A stretch of DNA of 59,039 bases from Pseudobacillus wudalianchiensis (GTDB lineage: Bacteria; Bacillota; Bacilli; Bacillales; Domibacillaceae): NCBI RefSeq assembly GCF_001685015.1, contig NZ_MAYT01000007.1, positions 1-59,039 of the forward strand, in the 5' to 3' direction. The translations under genes and the position numbers were made by a program. Shown piece by piece: positions 45,230-56,672 of this stretch. Under the pieces are notes generated by a model, which saw nothing but the letters and a program-made list of their open reading frames with translations, did not search any database and had not been told where the DNA came from. Position 1 is the stretch's first letter; every line of letters begins with the position of its first letter.

Positions 45230-45973
45230 TTACTCCCCTAGAGGATGCCGCCTTCTGTACACTTCATACATCAATACGCTAGCCGCTACAGAGGCATTAA
45301 GAGACGTGACACGCCCAGCCATTGGAAGCTGAATCAAGAAGTCACATTTTTCTCTAATTAAGCGCCCAATTCCTTTTCCCTCACTGCCAATGACTAATCC
45401 GAGCGGCATCTTTCCGTCAAATCGTCGGTAGTCCTCCGCTCCTTTTGCATCTGTGCCAGCAATCCATACACCACGCTCTTTCAATTCATCAATGGTACGT
45501 GACAAATTAGTTACCCGCACAACCGGAATATATTCAATCGCTCCGGTGGATGCTTTTGCGACGGCAGCTGTTAATCCTACTGCCCGGCGCTTTGGAATAA
45601 TAATCCCATGAACGCCTACTGCATCAGCCGTTCGCATAATTGATCCTAAGTTATGCGGGTCTTCGATTTCATCTAGCAGAAGAAAAAATGGTTCCTCTCC
45701 GCTCTTTTCAGCATTGGCAAATAAATCATCAAGCTCCGCATAGTCATATGCGGCCACGGAAGCCACGATACCTTGATGATTCTCATCACTCATTTGGTCA
45801 ATCTTCTGTTTCGGTACAAACTGAACGAGAACATTTCTTTCTTTCGCTTTTTTGATAATTTGTTGTACCGGTCCTTTTTGTGCACCCTCGGCTATCCAGA
45901 TCTTGTTGATTTCTCTATCAGATCTTAACGCTTCCAGTACAGGGTTTCTGCCTGCAATAAACTCTTTGGACAC
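45230..45973 (-). CDS. rlmB: SpoU/RlmB-family 23S rRNA 2'-O-methyltransferase
   Basis: 247 residues: N-terminal L30e-like substrate-binding domain (about 1-75) and SPOUT domain with LLDEIEDPHNLGSIMRTADA, VIGSEGKGIG and the knot-forming ASVLMYE end. Family members methylate guanosine ribose in 23S rRNA. Starts with GTG 45973 after AAAGGAGGAG. Confidence 0.92.
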   Translation of the reverse strand: MSKEFIAGRNPVLEALRSDREINKIWIAEGAQKGPVQQIIKKAKERNVLVQFVPKQKIDQMSDENHQGIVASVAAYDYAELDDLFANAEKSGEEPFFLLLDEIEDPHNLGSIMRTADAVGVHGIIIPKRRAVGLTAAVAKASTGAIEYIPVVRVTNLSRTIDELKERGVWIAGTDAKGAEDYRRFDGKMPLGLVIGSEGKGIGRLIREKCDFLIQLPMAGRVTSLNASVAASVLMYEVYRRRHPLGE

Positions 45974-45991
45974 CTCAAGTCTCCTCCTTTC

Positions 45992-46396
45992 TTATTTATT
46001 TTCGGGTTGCAGACAAAAATCGATGATTTCCGCAAGCCGTTGTTCTTCTCCTGTTAAAAATAACATGCCAACCAGCGCTTCAAAGGCGGTGCTGTGCCGG
46101 TAAGTTTGCACATCTGTATTTTTCGGTATGGTCCCTGACTTTGCATTTCGTCCTCTTTTAACGATAGCCAGCTCCTCCTCCGATAAAAAGCCGCTTTCGA
46201 TCATGCGATACAGCAAATTCGCTTGTGCTTTTGCAGAAACATAATGGGTCGCCCCTCTATGAAGTTGATTCGGTTTCACTTTCCCAAGCTCCAATAAGTG
46301 ATGGCGGATATATACTTCATAAATCGCATCTCCCATATAGGCAAGAGCAAGGCTATTCATCTGAGCAGCCTCTTTTAATGGTTTAAACTCCAGCAT
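45992..46396 (-). CDS. mrnC: Mini-ribonuclease III (MrnC)
   Basis: 134 residues, an RNase III catalytic domain without a dsRNA-binding domain: [20 protein letters not shown] and the signature-like [11 protein letters not shown]. Matures 23S rRNA ends in Bacillus. ATG 46396 overlaps the cysS stop by one base (TAATG) and follows AAAGAGGAT. Confidence 0.94.
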   Translation of the reverse strand: MLEFKPLKEAAQMNSLALAYMGDAIYEVYIRHHLLELGKVKPNQLHRGATHYVSAKAQANLLYRMIESGFLSEEELAIVKRGRNAKSGTIPKNTDVQTYRHSTAFEALVGMLFLTGEEQRLAEIIDFCLQPENK

Positions 46397-47799
46397 TATG
46401 ATCCTCTTTTCCAACGCGTGCCTTGCGGTGTGTCTTCTAAAATAATGTTCATTTCTTTTAGCTTATCACGAATCTCGTCCGCAAGCTGAAAATTACGGTC
46501 TTTTCTCGCTTGAATACGTTGTTCGATTAAGGCTTCCACTTCTTCATCTAAAAGCGCTTCTTCTACTTCCAACTTTAAGCCAAGTACGAAGAATAAATCT
46601 TCAAATTCTTTTAGAAAAGCATCAATAACCTGTTCGGACGTATTTTTTTCCATCAAATAATAATTGGCCTGCTTAGAAAGTTCAAATAAGACAGAGATGG
46701 CATTCGCTGTATTAAAATCATCATCCATTTCCTTCGTAAACGCTTGATGAAGCTCCTTTATTTTCTCTAGCCATTGCTCATCATTCTCTGTTAGGTTCGT
46801 GCTCGATTGCTTACGGTGCTTTAAATTTTCATAAGCAGTTCTTAAGCGGTCGAGAGCTGTCTTAGCATTTTCCAGCAATTCTTCGTTGTAATTAATCGGG
46901 TGTCTGTAATGAACAGACAACATGAAAAAGCGAAGTACTTGCGGATCAATTTGTTGAATAATGTCGTGTACGAGAACAAAATTGCCAAGTGATTTTGACA
47001 TTTTTTCGTTGTCGATGTTGATATAACCATTGTGCAGCCAGTAGCGGGCAAATGGCTTTTCCGTTAGTGCCTCTGATTGCGCAATCTCGTTTTCATGATG
47101 AGGGAAAGTTAAGTCCTGTCCTCCGGCATGTATATCTATTGTATCGCCCAAGTATTTTCTTGCCATGGCGGAGCACTCAATGTGCCAGCCCGGGCGTCCT
47201 TTTCCCCACGGGCTTTCCCAATAAATTTCGCCTTCTTTTGCTGCTTTCCATAAAGCAAAATCTAGCTCATCCTCTTTCTTTTCGCCTACTCCAATTCTTG
47301 CCCCAACCTTTAATTCGTCTATCGATTGGTGGGAGAGCTTTCCGTACTCTGCAAACTTTCTTGTGCGGTAATACACGTCTCCTTCAGAAGCATAGGCATA
47401 GCCTTTTTCAATTAGGGTCTCAATAAACTCAATAATGATGTCGATATTTTCAGTTACACGCGGATGCACATCGGCTTTCTGGCAGCCAAGCGCTCCGGTA
47501 TCCTCAAAATAAGCGTTGATAAAGCGTTCAGCGATTACCGGAACTTCTTCGCCTAATTCATTAGCTGCTTTGATCAGCTTGTCATCGACATCGGTGAAAT
47601 TAGAAACATACGTAACGTCGTAACCGCTGTATTGAAAATAGCGGCGGACCGTATCAAATACGATAGCTGGACGGGCGTTACCTATGTGAATATAGTTATA
47701 TACGGTCGGGCCGCATACATACATTTTTATTTTTCCCTCTTCTAAAGGAACAAAATCCTCTTTTTGCCTCGTCAATGTATTATAAAGGCGAATGGTCAT
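46396..47799 (-). CDS. cysS: Cysteinyl-tRNA synthetase
   Basis: 467 residues, class [17 protein letters not shown] (HIGH motif), zinc site with the [20 protein letters not shown] region, and KMSKSLGN. Overlaps cysE by 20 bases, so synthesis of cysteine precursor and of Cys-tRNA are coupled under one T-box. Confidence 0.98.
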   Translation of the reverse strand: MTIRLYNTLTRQKEDFVPLEEGKIKMYVCGPTVYNYIHIGNARPAIVFDTVRRYFQYSGYDVTYVSNFTDVDDKLIKAANELGEEVPVIAERFINAYFEDTGALGCQKADVHPRVTENIDIIIEFIETLIEKGYAYASEGDVYYRTRKFAEYGKLSHQSIDELKVGARIGVGEKKEDELDFALWKAAKEGEIYWESPWGKGRPGWHIECSAMARKYLGDTIDIHAGGQDLTFPHHENEIAQSEALTEKPFARYWLHNGYINIDNEKMSKSLGNFVLVHDIIQQIDPQVLRFFMLSVHYRHPINYNEELLENAKTALDRLRTAYENLKHRKQSSTNLTENDEQWLEKIKELHQAFTKEMDDDFNTANAISVLFELSKQANYYLMEKNTSEQVIDAFLKEFEDLFFVLGLKLEVEEALLDEEVEALIEQRIQARKDRNFQLADEIRDKLKEMNIILEDTPQGTRWKRGS

Positions 47800-48451
47800 T
47801 TACATGTTCTCCCTTCTTTGCTTCTTGAAGCTCTTGCTGCAGTCTGATGATTTCTCTTTCCATTGAAGAAAGGCGGTCTGCAATTGGATCCGGTAAATCA
47901 TGGTGATTAAGATCTTTTTGTACCTTTTTCCCGTCACGGATAACAATCTTCCCTGGGATCCCCACAACCGTTGAGTTTGGAGGCACATCTCTTAAAACAA
48001 CCGAACCCGCTCCAATTTTAGAGTTTTCCCCAATGGTGATAGAACCAAGCACTTTGGCACCTGATGCAATTAACGCATTGTCTTTAACTGTTGGATGCCG
48101 CTTCCCTTTTTCTTTACCTGTACCTCCGAGTGTAACGCCTTGGTACAAGGTTACATTGTCGCCTATCTCACACGTTTCTCCAATCACAACGCCCATCCCA
48201 TGGTCAATGAAGAGACGGCGGCCAATCTGAGCACCTGGGTGAATTTCTATACCGGTAAAAAAGCGGCTAATTTGAGAAATAAGGCGGGCAAGAAAGAAAA
48301 ATTTTCTTTTATAAAAACCATGCGCCAGCCGATGCCCCCAAATCGCATGCAATCCGGAATAAGTTAAGATCACTTCCAAGTAACTGCGTGCAGCAGGATC
48401 CTGCTCAAAAATCGTATCAATGTCTTCTTTCAGTACTTTAAACACTCCCAT
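47780..48451 (-). CDS. cysE: Serine O-acetyltransferase
   Basis: 223 residues: N-terminal helical domain and left-handed beta-helix of hexapeptide repeats ([40 protein letters not shown]). Makes O-acetylserine, the carbon skeleton for cysteine. ATG 48451 follows AAAGGAGGAT; the 37 upstream open codons cross the T-box terminator and were rejected. Confidence 0.96.
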   Translation of the reverse strand: MGVFKVLKEDIDTIFEQDPAARSYLEVILTYSGLHAIWGHRLAHGFYKRKFFFLARLISQISRFFTGIEIHPGAQIGRRLFIDHGMGVVIGETCEIGDNVTLYQGVTLGGTGKEKGKRHPTVKDNALIASGAKVLGSITIGENSKIGAGSVVLRDVPPNSTVVGIPGKIVIRDGKKVQKDLNHHDLPDPIADRLSSMEREIIRLQQELQEAKKGEHVNDHSPL

Positions 48452-48472
48452 TGCTATCCTCCTTTTGGAAAA

Positions 48473-48507
48473 ACAAAATAAAAACGCCTCTGTATAGACA
48501 GAGGCGT
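48473..48507 (-). terminator. T-box terminator before cysE
   Basis: ACGCCTCTGT (48484-48493) pairs with ACAGAGGCGT (48498-48507), four-base loop, then TTTTTATTTTGTTTTT on the minus strand. Confidence 0.93.
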
Positions 48508-48735
48508 TGTATCGACGCGGTTCCACTCTGTTTGAAAAACAGACTACTGTCCGTTTATTCAACTCTAAACTGATAACGGGTGTTCCCGCCGCTGCTTACT
48601 CGTATACCTTTCAGCAGCGGACTCAGAGGGGCATTTCAATAATTGAGCGGCTTAAACCGTTCGCAGCCGGTGACGGTTCTCTCTGTAAAGCATCAATTAT
48701 TTACTTCTCCTCATCAACGCTAGTGTATAAATATG
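48484..48735 (-). promoter_or_regulatory. T-box riboswitch, Cys specifier, controlling cysE-cysS
   Basis: The T-box sequence GTGGAACCGCG is at 48516-48526 (minus). Stem I is visible: AATAATTGA pairs with TCAATTATT, and GAGG with CCTC, leaving an AGTA-containing strand opposite GAAATGCC. The specifier is therefore TGC (48631-48633), a Cys codon. Uncharged Cys tRNA should allow readthrough into cysE. Confidence 0.93.
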
Positions 48736-48770
48736 GTGTATCTTTAATATATTATATTTTGGTTGAAATG

Positions 48771-50231
48771 TTAACTACCGATCTTACGAAGACGCTCGAC
48801 AACTTTTTCCTTACCTAACAATTCAATCGCTTTTGGCAAGTCAGGTCCATGTGTTTGGCCCGTAACAGCTGCACGGATCGGCATAAATAATTTTTTGCCT
48901 TTATGGCCTGTTTCTTTTTGAACGGCCTTCATGGCTTTCTTAATTTCTTCTGCTTTAAATTCATCCATCGCTTCAACTTTTTCCAAAAATGAAGCCATTA
49001 CTTCAGGCACTTGCTCTTCTTCAAGAACAGTCTTTGCTTCGTCTTCATAACGAATGTCCTCTCTAAAGAACAGCTCTGACATTTCTACAATTTCTGCACC
49101 AAAGCTCATTTTTTCCTGATAAAGTCCGATTAACTCGCGTACCCATTCTTCTTGTTCAGGAGAACGTTCGGCAGCAATCCGGCCGACTTTTACAAGGTGA
49201 GGCACCGCAAGCTCTACCACACGGTCTAAATCTACCTTTTTCATGTATTGATTATTCATCCATGCCAGCTTCTGCTGATCGAATAAAGCTGGAGACTTAG
49301 ACAAGCGGTTAGCATCAAACATCTCAATAAACTCTTCTTTGGAGAAAATCTCTTCTTCACCAGCGGGAGACCAGCCTAATAAGGCAATAAAATTAAACAG
49401 CGCTTCTGGCAAATAACCAAGCTCTTTATATTGCTCAATAAATTGAATAATAGACTCGTCACGCTTACTTAGCTTTTTACGGCTTTCGTTCACGATCAAT
49501 GTCATATGACCGAAAGTTGGCGGCTCCCAGCCAAGTGCATTATAAACGAGCAGCTGTTTTGGTGTATTAGAAATATGGTCATCTCCACGCAGTACATGAG
49601 TCATCTTCATTAAATGATCATCGATCGCTACAGCGAAGTTATAAGTCGGTGTTCCGTCTTTTTTCACGATAACATAATCACTAATACCATCTGATTCAAA
49701 GGAAACTTGTCCTTTCACCATATCATTGAATGTGAGCATTTCCCCGGCAGTGACTTTAATGCGGATACTCGGCTTTCGTCCTTCCGCTTCTTTTTCAGCT
49801 CTTTCCTCAGGCGTTAAATGGCGGCACTTGCCAGAATAGCCAGCCATGTCTTTTCCTTCTGCCTGCTGCGCTTCCCGCTCGGCTTCAAGCTCTTCTTCCG
49901 TACAATAGCATTTATAGGCTTTTCCTTCTTCTAACAATTGATCATAATATTTTTTATAAATATCATTCCGCTCCGATTGACGGTAAGGACCGAATTCGCC
50001 TTCTTTATCGACACTCTCGTCCCAATCAATACCGAGCCATTGCAAATATTTGAGCTGGCTTTCTTCTCCGCCCTCAATGTTTCGCTTTTGATCGGTATCT
50101 TCAATTCTGATAATAAACTTCCCGCCTTGATTCCGGGCAAATAAGTAGTTAAAAAGCGCCGTGCGCGCGTTACCAATATGTAAATGACCTGTCGGACTTG
50201 GCGCATAACGCACGCGAATATCGTTTGCCAT
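48771..50231 (-). CDS. gltX: Glutamyl-tRNA synthetase
   Basis: 486 residues, class [13 protein letters not shown] and KLSKRDES. In Bacillus this non-discriminating enzyme also charges Gln-tRNA with Glu for GatCAB amidation. Upstream of the cysE T-box as in B. subtilis. Confidence 0.98.
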   Translation of the reverse strand: MANDIRVRYAPSPTGHLHIGNARTALFNYLFARNQGGKFIIRIEDTDQKRNIEGGEESQLKYLQWLGIDWDESVDKEGEFGPYRQSERNDIYKKYYDQLLEEGKAYKCYCTEEELEAEREAQQAEGKDMAGYSGKCRHLTPEERAEKEAEGRKPSIRIKVTAGEMLTFNDMVKGQVSFESDGISDYVIVKKDGTPTYNFAVAIDDHLMKMTHVLRGDDHISNTPKQLLVYNALGWEPPTFGHMTLIVNESRKKLSKRDESIIQFIEQYKELGYLPEALFNFIALLGWSPAGEEEIFSKEEFIEMFDANRLSKSPALFDQQKLAWMNNQYMKKVDLDRVVELAVPHLVKVGRIAAERSPEQEEWVRELIGLYQEKMSFGAEIVEMSELFFREDIRYEDEAKTVLEEEQVPEVMASFLEKVEAMDEFKAEEIKKAMKAVQKETGHKGKKLFMPIRAAVTGQTHGPDLPKAIELLGKEKVVERLRKIGS

Positions 50232-50288
50232 CTTATGTTCCTCCTCAAATCGTTCGTGTAACTTTTTTTATTTTACCACCAGCTTTTC

Positions 50289-50786
50289 TTAGAAGGAAGA
50301 GGGTTCCCCTTCTTTTGCTATTAATAAAACAACCGCTTGGGCAGCAATTCCTTCTTCTCTGCCAATAAATCCTAGTTTCTCTGTTGTCGTTGCCTTCACA
50401 TTTACCTGGGAAATATCTGCTTCTAGTAACCCGGCGATTCTTTCCCGCATTTGTCCGATATAAGGTGCCATTTTAGGTCTTTGCGCCATAATCGTGCAGT
50501 CTACATTACCGAGAACAAATCCTTTTTTCTTCACGATCTTCCATACATGCTCAAGTAAAACAGCCGAGTCAGCGTCTTTGAACGCTGGATCTGTATCCGG
50601 AAAATGACGGCCAATATCCCCTTCTCCTACCGCACCAAGAACAGCGTCTGTTACCGTGTGCAATAGAACATCTGCATCTGAGTGGCCAATTAACCCTTTC
50701 TCATGCGGGATGGTTACTCCTCCAACAATTAGTGGCCGATTTTCCGCAAATTCATGTACATCAAAGCCTTGTCCAATTCGAAACAT
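50289..50786 (-). CDS. ispF: 2-C-methyl-D-erythritol 2,4-cyclodiphosphate synthase
   Basis: 165 residues, slightly longer than usual through its C-terminal tail. Zinc ligands are in GFDVHEF and the [15 protein letters not shown] motif. Fifth step of the MEP isoprenoid pathway, adjacent to ispD. Confidence 0.97.
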   Translation of the reverse strand: MFRIGQGFDVHEFAENRPLIVGGVTIPHEKGLIGHSDADVLLHTVTDAVLGAVGEGDIGRHFPDTDPAFKDADSAVLLEHVWKIVKKKGFVLGNVDCTIMAQRPKMAPYIGQMRERIAGLLEADISQVNVKATTTEKLGFIGREEGIAAQAVVLLIAKEGEPSSF

Positions 50787-50805
50787 ACTTTTTCTCCTTC
50801 AACCT

Positions 50806-51492
50806 CTATAGTAATTTTCTTTTTTGAATAATCGCTTCTGCAAAAACGAGATCTTCTGGTGTTGTCAATTTTATATTATCATAGTCGCCTTCTACAATTT
50901 GAACCGGTATGTTAGCTCTTTCAGCCAAAGAGGCCTCATCTGTGCCAACATAGTGATCCACCTGAGCCTTTTCATGTGCCTGCATAATCAACGGCATACG
51001 AAAAGCTTGTGGTGTCTGAACGGACCACAAGCTTGAGCGTTCAACTGTCTCAGCAACTATTCCGCCTTCTACACGCTTAATCGTATCTTTTACAGGAACA
51101 GCCGCAATGGCTGCTCCTGTTTCCCCTGCTTTTTCTACTAGTCGGCTAATGATCGGTATCGTGATAAAGGGCCTTGCTCCATCATGAACAAGTACAATGT
51201 CGGTCAAGTTTGCTTCCTTTAAGCCGTTATACACACTCTCCTGCCGCTCAGCACCGCCATGAACTAACTTCTTTACTTTAGAAACCTCATACTCAGAAAC
51301 TAAATTCGAGAACATAGATGCTTCCTCTGGCTGAACAACAAGGATAATGCCATTACAATTAGGATCTTTCTCAAAAACCTCCAGCGTATGAATGATAACT
51401 GGGCGGCCACGCAACAAGAGCAGCAGCTTGTTTTTGTCTGCTTTCATTCTCGTTCCCCGGCCGGCAGCTGGAATGACTACTTGATAATTCAT
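50806..51492 (-). CDS. ispD: MEP cytidylyltransferase
   Basis: 228 residues; nucleotide-binding PAAGRGTRM, VHDGARPF and GTDEASLAE. Makes CDP-ME in the MEP pathway. 19 bases upstream of ispF and 14 downstream of yacL. Confidence 0.97.
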   Translation of the reverse strand: MNYQVVIPAAGRGTRMKADKNKLLLLLRGRPVIIHTLEVFEKDPNCNGIILVVQPEEASMFSNLVSEYEVSKVKKLVHGGAERQESVYNGLKEANLTDIVLVHDGARPFITIPIISRLVEKAGETGAAIAAVPVKDTIKRVEGGIVAETVERSSLWSVQTPQAFRMPLIMQAHEKAQVDHYVGTDEASLAERANIPVQIVEGDYDNIKLTTPEDLVFAEAIIQKRKLL

Positions 51493-51506
51493 ATTCCCCT
51501 GCTCCT

Positions 51507-52601
51507 TTAAAGCGCTTTTTCTATTAGCTTCGGCTTAGCAAAGATCATTCGGCCAGCTGATGTTTGCAGCACACTTGTCACAATCACATCAATTTGCTTG
51601 CCAATGTAATCACGGCCCTCTTCTACGACGATCATTGTTCCGTCATCTAAATAAGCAATTCCTTGCCGCTGTTCTTTTCCGTCTTTTATCACGAGAACTT
51701 TCATTTCTTCTCCCGGAATGACCAATGGTTTTACCGCATTAGCGAGGTCGTTAATATTTAGGACCTGTACCTTTTGCAGCTCACACACTTTGTTTAAGTT
51801 AAAGTCATTCGTGACGACAATGCCGTTCATTTCTTTTGCCAGCTTCACCAGCTTGCTGTCTACTTCCTGAACATCTTCAAAGTCCCTCTCCACAATTTCT
51901 ACATCGACCGGAATGTCTTTTTGAATGCGATTCAAAATATCAAGCCCTCTCCGGCCCTTCGTGCGCTTAAGTGTATCAGAGGAATCTGCAATGTGCTGCA
52001 GCTCTTCTAACACAAACTGCGGGATAATTAAGCAGCCTTCTAAAAAGCCTGTTTGGCAGATGTCAGCGATTCTGCCATCAATAATAACGCTCGTATCCAA
52101 TAGTTTAAATGACTTTTGTTCTAAAGGCGGGTTATCCATCGTCTCCGCTTCTTTCTTCCTGTTACCTCTATTAATCGTGAATAAATTCGTCATTTCATCA
52201 CGTTTCTTGAAGCCAACCTGGAAGCCAAGATACCCCAATAATATTGTTAAAAAAATGGGGGCTACTGTATTGACGATCGGTATTTCGATGGAGTTCAATG
52301 TATTTCCGGCTAGAAAAGCCACGATCAATCCTAAAATAAGCCCTAAGCTTCCTGAAAGAATGTCAGTTAACGGGGCCGTGACAATTCGGTCTTCCATCCA
52401 TTTAACAAAATCAATAATATAATCTACAGCCCAAAACGTTAGCATATAGAAAATGATCGCCCCTATGACGACTGCAACGTATGGATTATTAATTAAAGTT
52501 AAATGATCTAAATGAATAAGCCTTAATAAGTCCGGAATAAGAATAATGCCAAGTGTTCCCCCTAAAATAATAAAACCCGCCTGCACGAGACGCTTCAACA
52601 T
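51507..52601 (-). CDS. yacL: YacL, membrane-bound PIN/TRAM domain protein
   Basis: 364 residues: four N-terminal membrane helices (about 7-25, 38-60, 83-100, 107-130), a PIN nuclease-like domain (about 170-285; [25 protein letters not shown]) and a C-terminal TRAM domain. Likely RNA-acting at the membrane; exact role unknown. In B. subtilis it follows disA, which is absent here; it appears to have its own -10 TATAAT at 52625-52630. Confidence 0.92.
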   Translation of the reverse strand: MLKRLVQAGFIILGGTLGIILIPDLLRLIHLDHLTLINNPYVAVVIGAIIFYMLTFWAVDYIIDFVKWMEDRIVTAPLTDILSGSLGLILGLIVAFLAGNTLNSIEIPIVNTVAPIFLTILLGYLGFQVGFKKRDEMTNLFTINRGNRKKEAETMDNPPLEQKSFKLLDTSVIIDGRIADICQTGFLEGCLIIPQFVLEELQHIADSSDTLKRTKGRRGLDILNRIQKDIPVDVEIVERDFEDVQEVDSKLVKLAKEMNGIVVTNDFNLNKVCELQKVQVLNINDLANAVKPLVIPGEEMKVLVIKDGKEQRQGIAYLDDGTMIVVEEGRDYIGKQIDVIVTSVLQTSAGRMIFAKPKLIEKAL

Positions 52602-52624
52602 CCTGACTTCACCTCCCTGTTATT

Positions 52625-52651
52625 ATTATAAACACTTTCTTCCAGATACAA
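52625..52651 (-). promoter_or_regulatory. Possible yacL promoter
   Basis: Minus-strand TTGTAT (52646-52651), short 15-base spacer, TATAAT (52625-52630), between the radA terminator and yacL. Confidence 0.4.
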
Positions 52652-52671
52652 TCGCTTTTTTGAAAAAATGC

Positions 52672-52699
52672 CTAAAAGCCTGCGGATAGCCCTGCAGGC
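52672..52699 (-). terminator. Terminator after radA
   Basis: Minus-strand GCCTGCAGG (52691-52699) pairs with CCGCAGGC (52678-52685) with one bulge; TTTTAGGCATTTTTT follows. Confidence 0.75.
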
Positions 52700-52711
52700 C
52701 AACCTGCAACA

Positions 52712-54085
52712 TCACTTGCCAAATACAAACTGTAATGCTTCGTTAACAGTAGAAACGCCGACTGTTTCTACTCCTTCTGGTACTTTCCAGCCACCAAGAT
52801 TATTAGCAGGAAGAATAATTCTAGTAAATCCAAGTTTGACTGCTTCATTCACTCTTTGTTCTATTCTTGAAACACGTCGTACTTCTCCTGTCAGGCCAAC
52901 TTCCCCTATAAAACAATCAGCTGGATTCGTCGGCTGATCACGAAAGCTAGAAGCAATACTTACAGCAACAGCAAGGTCAATCGCTGGTTCATCAAGCTTT
53001 ACACCACCGGCTACTTTTAAATAAGCATCTTGATTTTGCAATAAAAGCCCCACACGCTTTTCCAGAACAGCCATTAAAAGTGTTACACGGTTATGATCGA
53101 TTCCAGTCGCCATTCGCCGCGGATTTCCAAAAACAGTTGGCGAAACGAGGGCCTGAATTTCAACGAGGACCGGTCTTGTTCCCTCCATAGAAGCCACTAC
53201 CGTTGACCCCGAAGATCCTTGAGAACGCTCTTCAAGAAAGATTTCTGAAGGATTTTCTACTTCCTCTAATCCTTCCTCTTTCATTTCAAAGATCCCCATT
53301 TCATTCGTAGAACCGAAGCGATTCTTCACCGCTCTTAAAATTCGGTACGTATGATGACGTTCTCCCTCAAAATATAACACAGTATCCACCATATGCTCCA
53401 ATAATCTGGGTCCAGCAATAGATCCTTCTTTCGTAACATGCCCCACGATAAAAATGGCAATGCCATTCATTTTAGCTATTCTCATTAACTCAGCCGTACA
53501 TTCTCTTACTTGAGAGACACTGCCAGGCGCCGAGGTTACCTCTGGGTGATAGACCGTCTGAATAGAGTCAATAATTACGAAGGATGGGGAGAGCTGCTCA
53601 ATCGCCGTGTGAATTAACTGTAGATTCGTTTCTGAATAGATAAAGAGTTCTTCTTCCCTTACAGCTAATCTTTCCGCTCTTAATTTGGTCTGCTTAACAG
53701 ATTCTTCGCCGGAAATATATAATACCCTGCTTTTATTTGCTGATAGTTGAGCAGAAACTTGTAACAACAGGGTAGATTTCCCGATTCCTGGGTCGCCGCC
53801 AATTAAAACGAGTGAACCAGGAACGACTCCTCCACCGAGCACTCGGTTAAATTCTTTTAGCTTCGTTTTCACACGGGGTTCTTGAATCGTTTCTACATTT
53901 GAGAGCTTCGTTGGTTTGGAAGCAGTCGTCTGTTCTGAATGCATAAAAGTCCTTTTAGGCGTTCCAGTAATCGCTACTTCCTCCACCATTTGATTCCATT
54001 CTCCACAACCTGGACAGCGCCCCATCCACTTTGCCGACTCATAACCACAAGATTGGCAAATAAATTTTGTTTTTTTCTTCGCCAT
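52712..54085 (-). CDS. radA: RadA/Sms branch-migration ATPase
   Basis: 457 residues: N-terminal zinc ribbon (FICQSC ... RCPGCGEWN), RecA-like core with Walker [11 protein letters not shown], the RadA-specific KNRFGSTNE and a C-terminal Lon-like domain. Acts in recombination and repair. Terminators stand both before and after it, so it may form its own unit. Confidence 0.98.
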   Translation of the reverse strand: MAKKKTKFICQSCGYESAKWMGRCPGCGEWNQMVEEVAITGTPKRTFMHSEQTTASKPTKLSNVETIQEPRVKTKLKEFNRVLGGGVVPGSLVLIGGDPGIGKSTLLLQVSAQLSANKSRVLYISGEESVKQTKLRAERLAVREEELFIYSETNLQLIHTAIEQLSPSFVIIDSIQTVYHPEVTSAPGSVSQVRECTAELMRIAKMNGIAIFIVGHVTKEGSIAGPRLLEHMVDTVLYFEGERHHTYRILRAVKNRFGSTNEMGIFEMKEEGLEEVENPSEIFLEERSQGSSGSTVVASMEGTRPVLVEIQALVSPTVFGNPRRMATGIDHNRVTLLMAVLEKRVGLLLQNQDAYLKVAGGVKLDEPAIDLAVAVSIASSFRDQPTNPADCFIGEVGLTGEVRRVSRIEQRVNEAVKLGFTRIILPANNLGGWKVPEGVETVGVSTVNEALQFVFGK

Positions 54086-54116
54086 GTTTGTTCCACCTCT
54101 TTATATAATTCCTTCC

Positions 54117-54196
54117 AAAAAAGCCGGCTCTATAATAAAAAGCCTGGCGCCCCCTAGCGCTGCTATAAATAGCAGCTCATATAGGAGGAGCCGGGC
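54117..54196 (-). terminator. Complex nested hairpin/terminator between clpC and radA
   Basis: Outer arms GCCCGGCTC (54188-54196) and GAGCCGGC (54123-54130) with one extra C, followed by TTTTTT. Inside is a perfect GCTGCTAT/ATAGCAGC hairpin (54159-54176) and a second GC stem near a TTTTTATT run (54136-54146). Confidence 0.7.
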
Positions 54197-54213
54197 ATTA
54201 TGGGACAGCCTCT

Positions 54214-56652
54214 TTATTTTGCAGTCGATGGTTCTTTAGTTCTTACAACAAATTCGCCGTCTTCTACATCTACTAATACTTGCTGGCCTGCTAAAACCTT
54301 TCCTTTCAGCAATTCTTCTGATAAGCGATCTTCCACCTGCTTTTGCAGGGCACGACGTAATGGGCGCGCTCCGTACTCTGGATCATAGCCCTCATCGGCA
54401 ATTTTCTCCTTCGCACGATCAGATAAATCGACAATAATATCTTGTTCTTTCAGACGTTTTGTCAATTGATCAGCCATTAATGTAACAATTTCTTTTAGAT
54501 GCTTCTTCTCTAAAGCATGGAAGACGATAATTTCATCAATACGGTTGATGAATTCAGGACGGAATGCCCGTTTTAATTCTTCCATTACTTTGCCCTTCAT
54601 ATCTTTGAAATCCTGCTCATCATCTTGAATGTTAAATCCAACAAATTTATTGCGGCGCAATGAATCCGCTCCAACATTTGATGTCATAATCAATACGGTA
54701 TTGCGGAAGTCTACGGTGCGCCCTTTCGAATCCGTTAAGCGGCCGTCTTCTAATACTTGCAATAAAATGTTGAAAACATCCGGGTGAGCCTTTTCAATTT
54801 CATCGAGCAAAATAACGGAATATGGTTTGCGGCGAACTTTTTCAGTAAGCTGGCCGCCTTCATCATAACCTACATAACCTGGAGGTGATCCGACGAGTCG
54901 GGATGTCGAATGTTTCTCCATGTACTCGGACATGTCGATACGAATCATCGCATCTTCATCACCAAACATGGATTCAGCTAACGCTTTAGCGAGCTCGGTT
55001 TTACCGACTCCTGTAGGTCCCAGAAAGATGAAAGAACCAATTGGACGTTTCGGATCTTTCAATCCTGCTCTTGCCCGGCGGACAGCTTTAGAAACAGCTT
55101 TTACGGCCTCTTCCTGACCAATCAGGCGAGAGTGCAAGATCTCTTCCAATTTAAGCAAGCGCTCTGTTTCTGTTTGAGCTAATTTCGAAACCGGGATTCC
55201 CGTCCAGCTTGATACAACCTTGGCGATATCCTCTACTGTTACTTCACTGTTCTCTTTACCTTGCTTTTCTTTCCAGCTATTTTTCGTTTTTTCTAACTCT
55301 TCCCGTAGCTTTTGCTCGGCATCACGGAGGGAAGCCGCCTTTTCAAACTCTTGGCTTTGAACAGCCGCATCTTTTTCCTTGCGAATGCCTTCTAGTTTTA
55401 CCTCCAGCTCTTTCAAGTTAGGAGGAGTAGTAAACGAGCGCAAACGAACTTTTGAACCAGCTTCATCAATTAAGTCGATCGCTTTATCAGGAAGGAAGCG
55501 GTCAGAAATATAGCGGTCAGACATTTTGACAGCTGCATCGATCGCTTCATCCGTAATCGAAACACGGTGATGCGCTTCGTAGCGATCTCTTAATCCTTTT
55601 AATATCTGAATGGACTCTTCTAATGTTGGCTCATCCACTTGGATTGGCTGGAATCGCCGTTCAAGAGCTGCATCTTTTTCAATGTATTTGCGGTATTCAT
55701 CAAGCGTTGTCGCACCGATACATTGCAATTCACCGCGAGCGAGAGACGGTTTCAGAATGTTAGAAGCATCAATAGCTCCTTCTGCGCCGCCTGCTCCAAT
55801 CAACGTATGAAGCTCATCAATGAATAGAATAATATTGCCTGCCTGGCGGATTTCGTCCATTACTTTCTTTAAGCGATCCTCAAATTCACCGCGATATTTT
55901 GTTCCTGCTACAACAGTACCCATATCAAGAGTCATGACACGCTTATTACGAAGCGTTTCGGGTACTTCATTATTAACAATTTGTTGAGCGAGACCTTCAG
56001 CAATCGCTGTTTTACCTACACCAGGCTCCCCGATCAGGACTGGGTTATTTTTCGTTCTTCTGCTTAGAACCTCAATAACACGCTGTATTTCCTTGCTACG
56101 CCCAATTACAGGGTCTAAGCTGCCTTCTCTCGCAATGACGGTTAAATCGCGAGCCAAGCCATCAAGTGTAGGCGTATTAGCATTCGATGTAGAGCCGCCT
56201 TGGTGGCCATTTGTTTCGTTGTTGCCGAGCAGCTGAAGAACCTGCTGTCGTGCTTTATTTAAGCTAACACCCAAGTTACTCAGAACACGAGCCGCTACAC
56301 CTTCTCCTTCGCGGATTAGTCCAAGTAATATGTGTTCTGTTCCAACATAAGAATGACCGAGCTTTCTTGCTTCGTCCATTGATAATTCTGTTACCTTTTT
56401 AGCGCGAGGAGTGTAATGAACCGTTTGAGAGCTTCCTTCTCCTCTGCCGATTAAATTCTCGACTTCTTCTTGAATTTTCTCTGCGCTGAGTCCAAGCCCA
56501 TAAAGTGCTTTCGCTGCAATGCCTTCTCCTTCACGCACTAGACCTAATAAAATATGCTCTGTGCCAATATTGCTGTGTCCTAGACGAAGTGCTTCTTCCT
56601 GTGCAAGCGCTAATACTTTCTGTGCTCTTTCCGTAAAACGACCAAACATCAT
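54214..56652 (-). CDS. clpC: ClpC, AAA+ chaperone of the ClpCP protease
   Basis: 812 residues: N-domain of two Clp repeats (1-145), first AAA+ module (GEPGVGKTA), middle domain with UVR motif (about 410-460) and second AAA+ module (GPTGVGKTE). With McsB or MecA it degrades misfolded and regulatory proteins, including CtsR. ATG 56652 is favoured by homology; ATG 56658 is closer to AAAGGAG (4 bases). Confidence 0.98.
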   Translation of the reverse strand: MMFGRFTERAQKVLALAQEEALRLGHSNIGTEHILLGLVREGEGIAAKALYGLGLSAEKIQEEVENLIGRGEGSSQTVHYTPRAKKVTELSMDEARKLGHSYVGTEHILLGLIREGEGVAARVLSNLGVSLNKARQQVLQLLGNNETNGHQGGSTSNANTPTLDGLARDLTVIAREGSLDPVIGRSKEIQRVIEVLSRRTKNNPVLIGEPGVGKTAIAEGLAQQIVNNEVPETLRNKRVMTLDMGTVVAGTKYRGEFEDRLKKVMDEIRQAGNIILFIDELHTLIGAGGAEGAIDASNILKPSLARGELQCIGATTLDEYRKYIEKDAALERRFQPIQVDEPTLEESIQILKGLRDRYEAHHRVSITDEAIDAAVKMSDRYISDRFLPDKAIDLIDEAGSKVRLRSFTTPPNLKELEVKLEGIRKEKDAAVQSQEFEKAASLRDAEQKLREELEKTKNSWKEKQGKENSEVTVEDIAKVVSSWTGIPVSKLAQTETERLLKLEEILHSRLIGQEEAVKAVSKAVRRARAGLKDPKRPIGSFIFLGPTGVGKTELAKALAESMFGDEDAMIRIDMSEYMEKHSTSRLVGSPPGYVGYDEGGQLTEKVRRKPYSVILLDEIEKAHPDVFNILLQVLEDGRLTDSKGRTVDFRNTVLIMTSNVGADSLRRNKFVGFNIQDDEQDFKDMKGKVMEELKRAFRPEFINRIDEIIVFHALEKKHLKEIVTLMADQLTKRLKEQDIIVDLSDRAKEKIADEGYDPEYGARPLRRALQKQVEDRLSEELLKGKVLAGQQVLVDVEDGEFVVRTKEPSTAK

Positions 56653-56672
56653 ATCCATCCATCTCCTTTACA

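Noticed and set aside
51925-52422. 165-codon plus-strand ORF opposite yacL
   Set aside because: Shadow of yacL in another frame; no ribosome binding site, low-complexity Ser/Ile-rich translation, while the minus strand has full PIN and TRAM domains.
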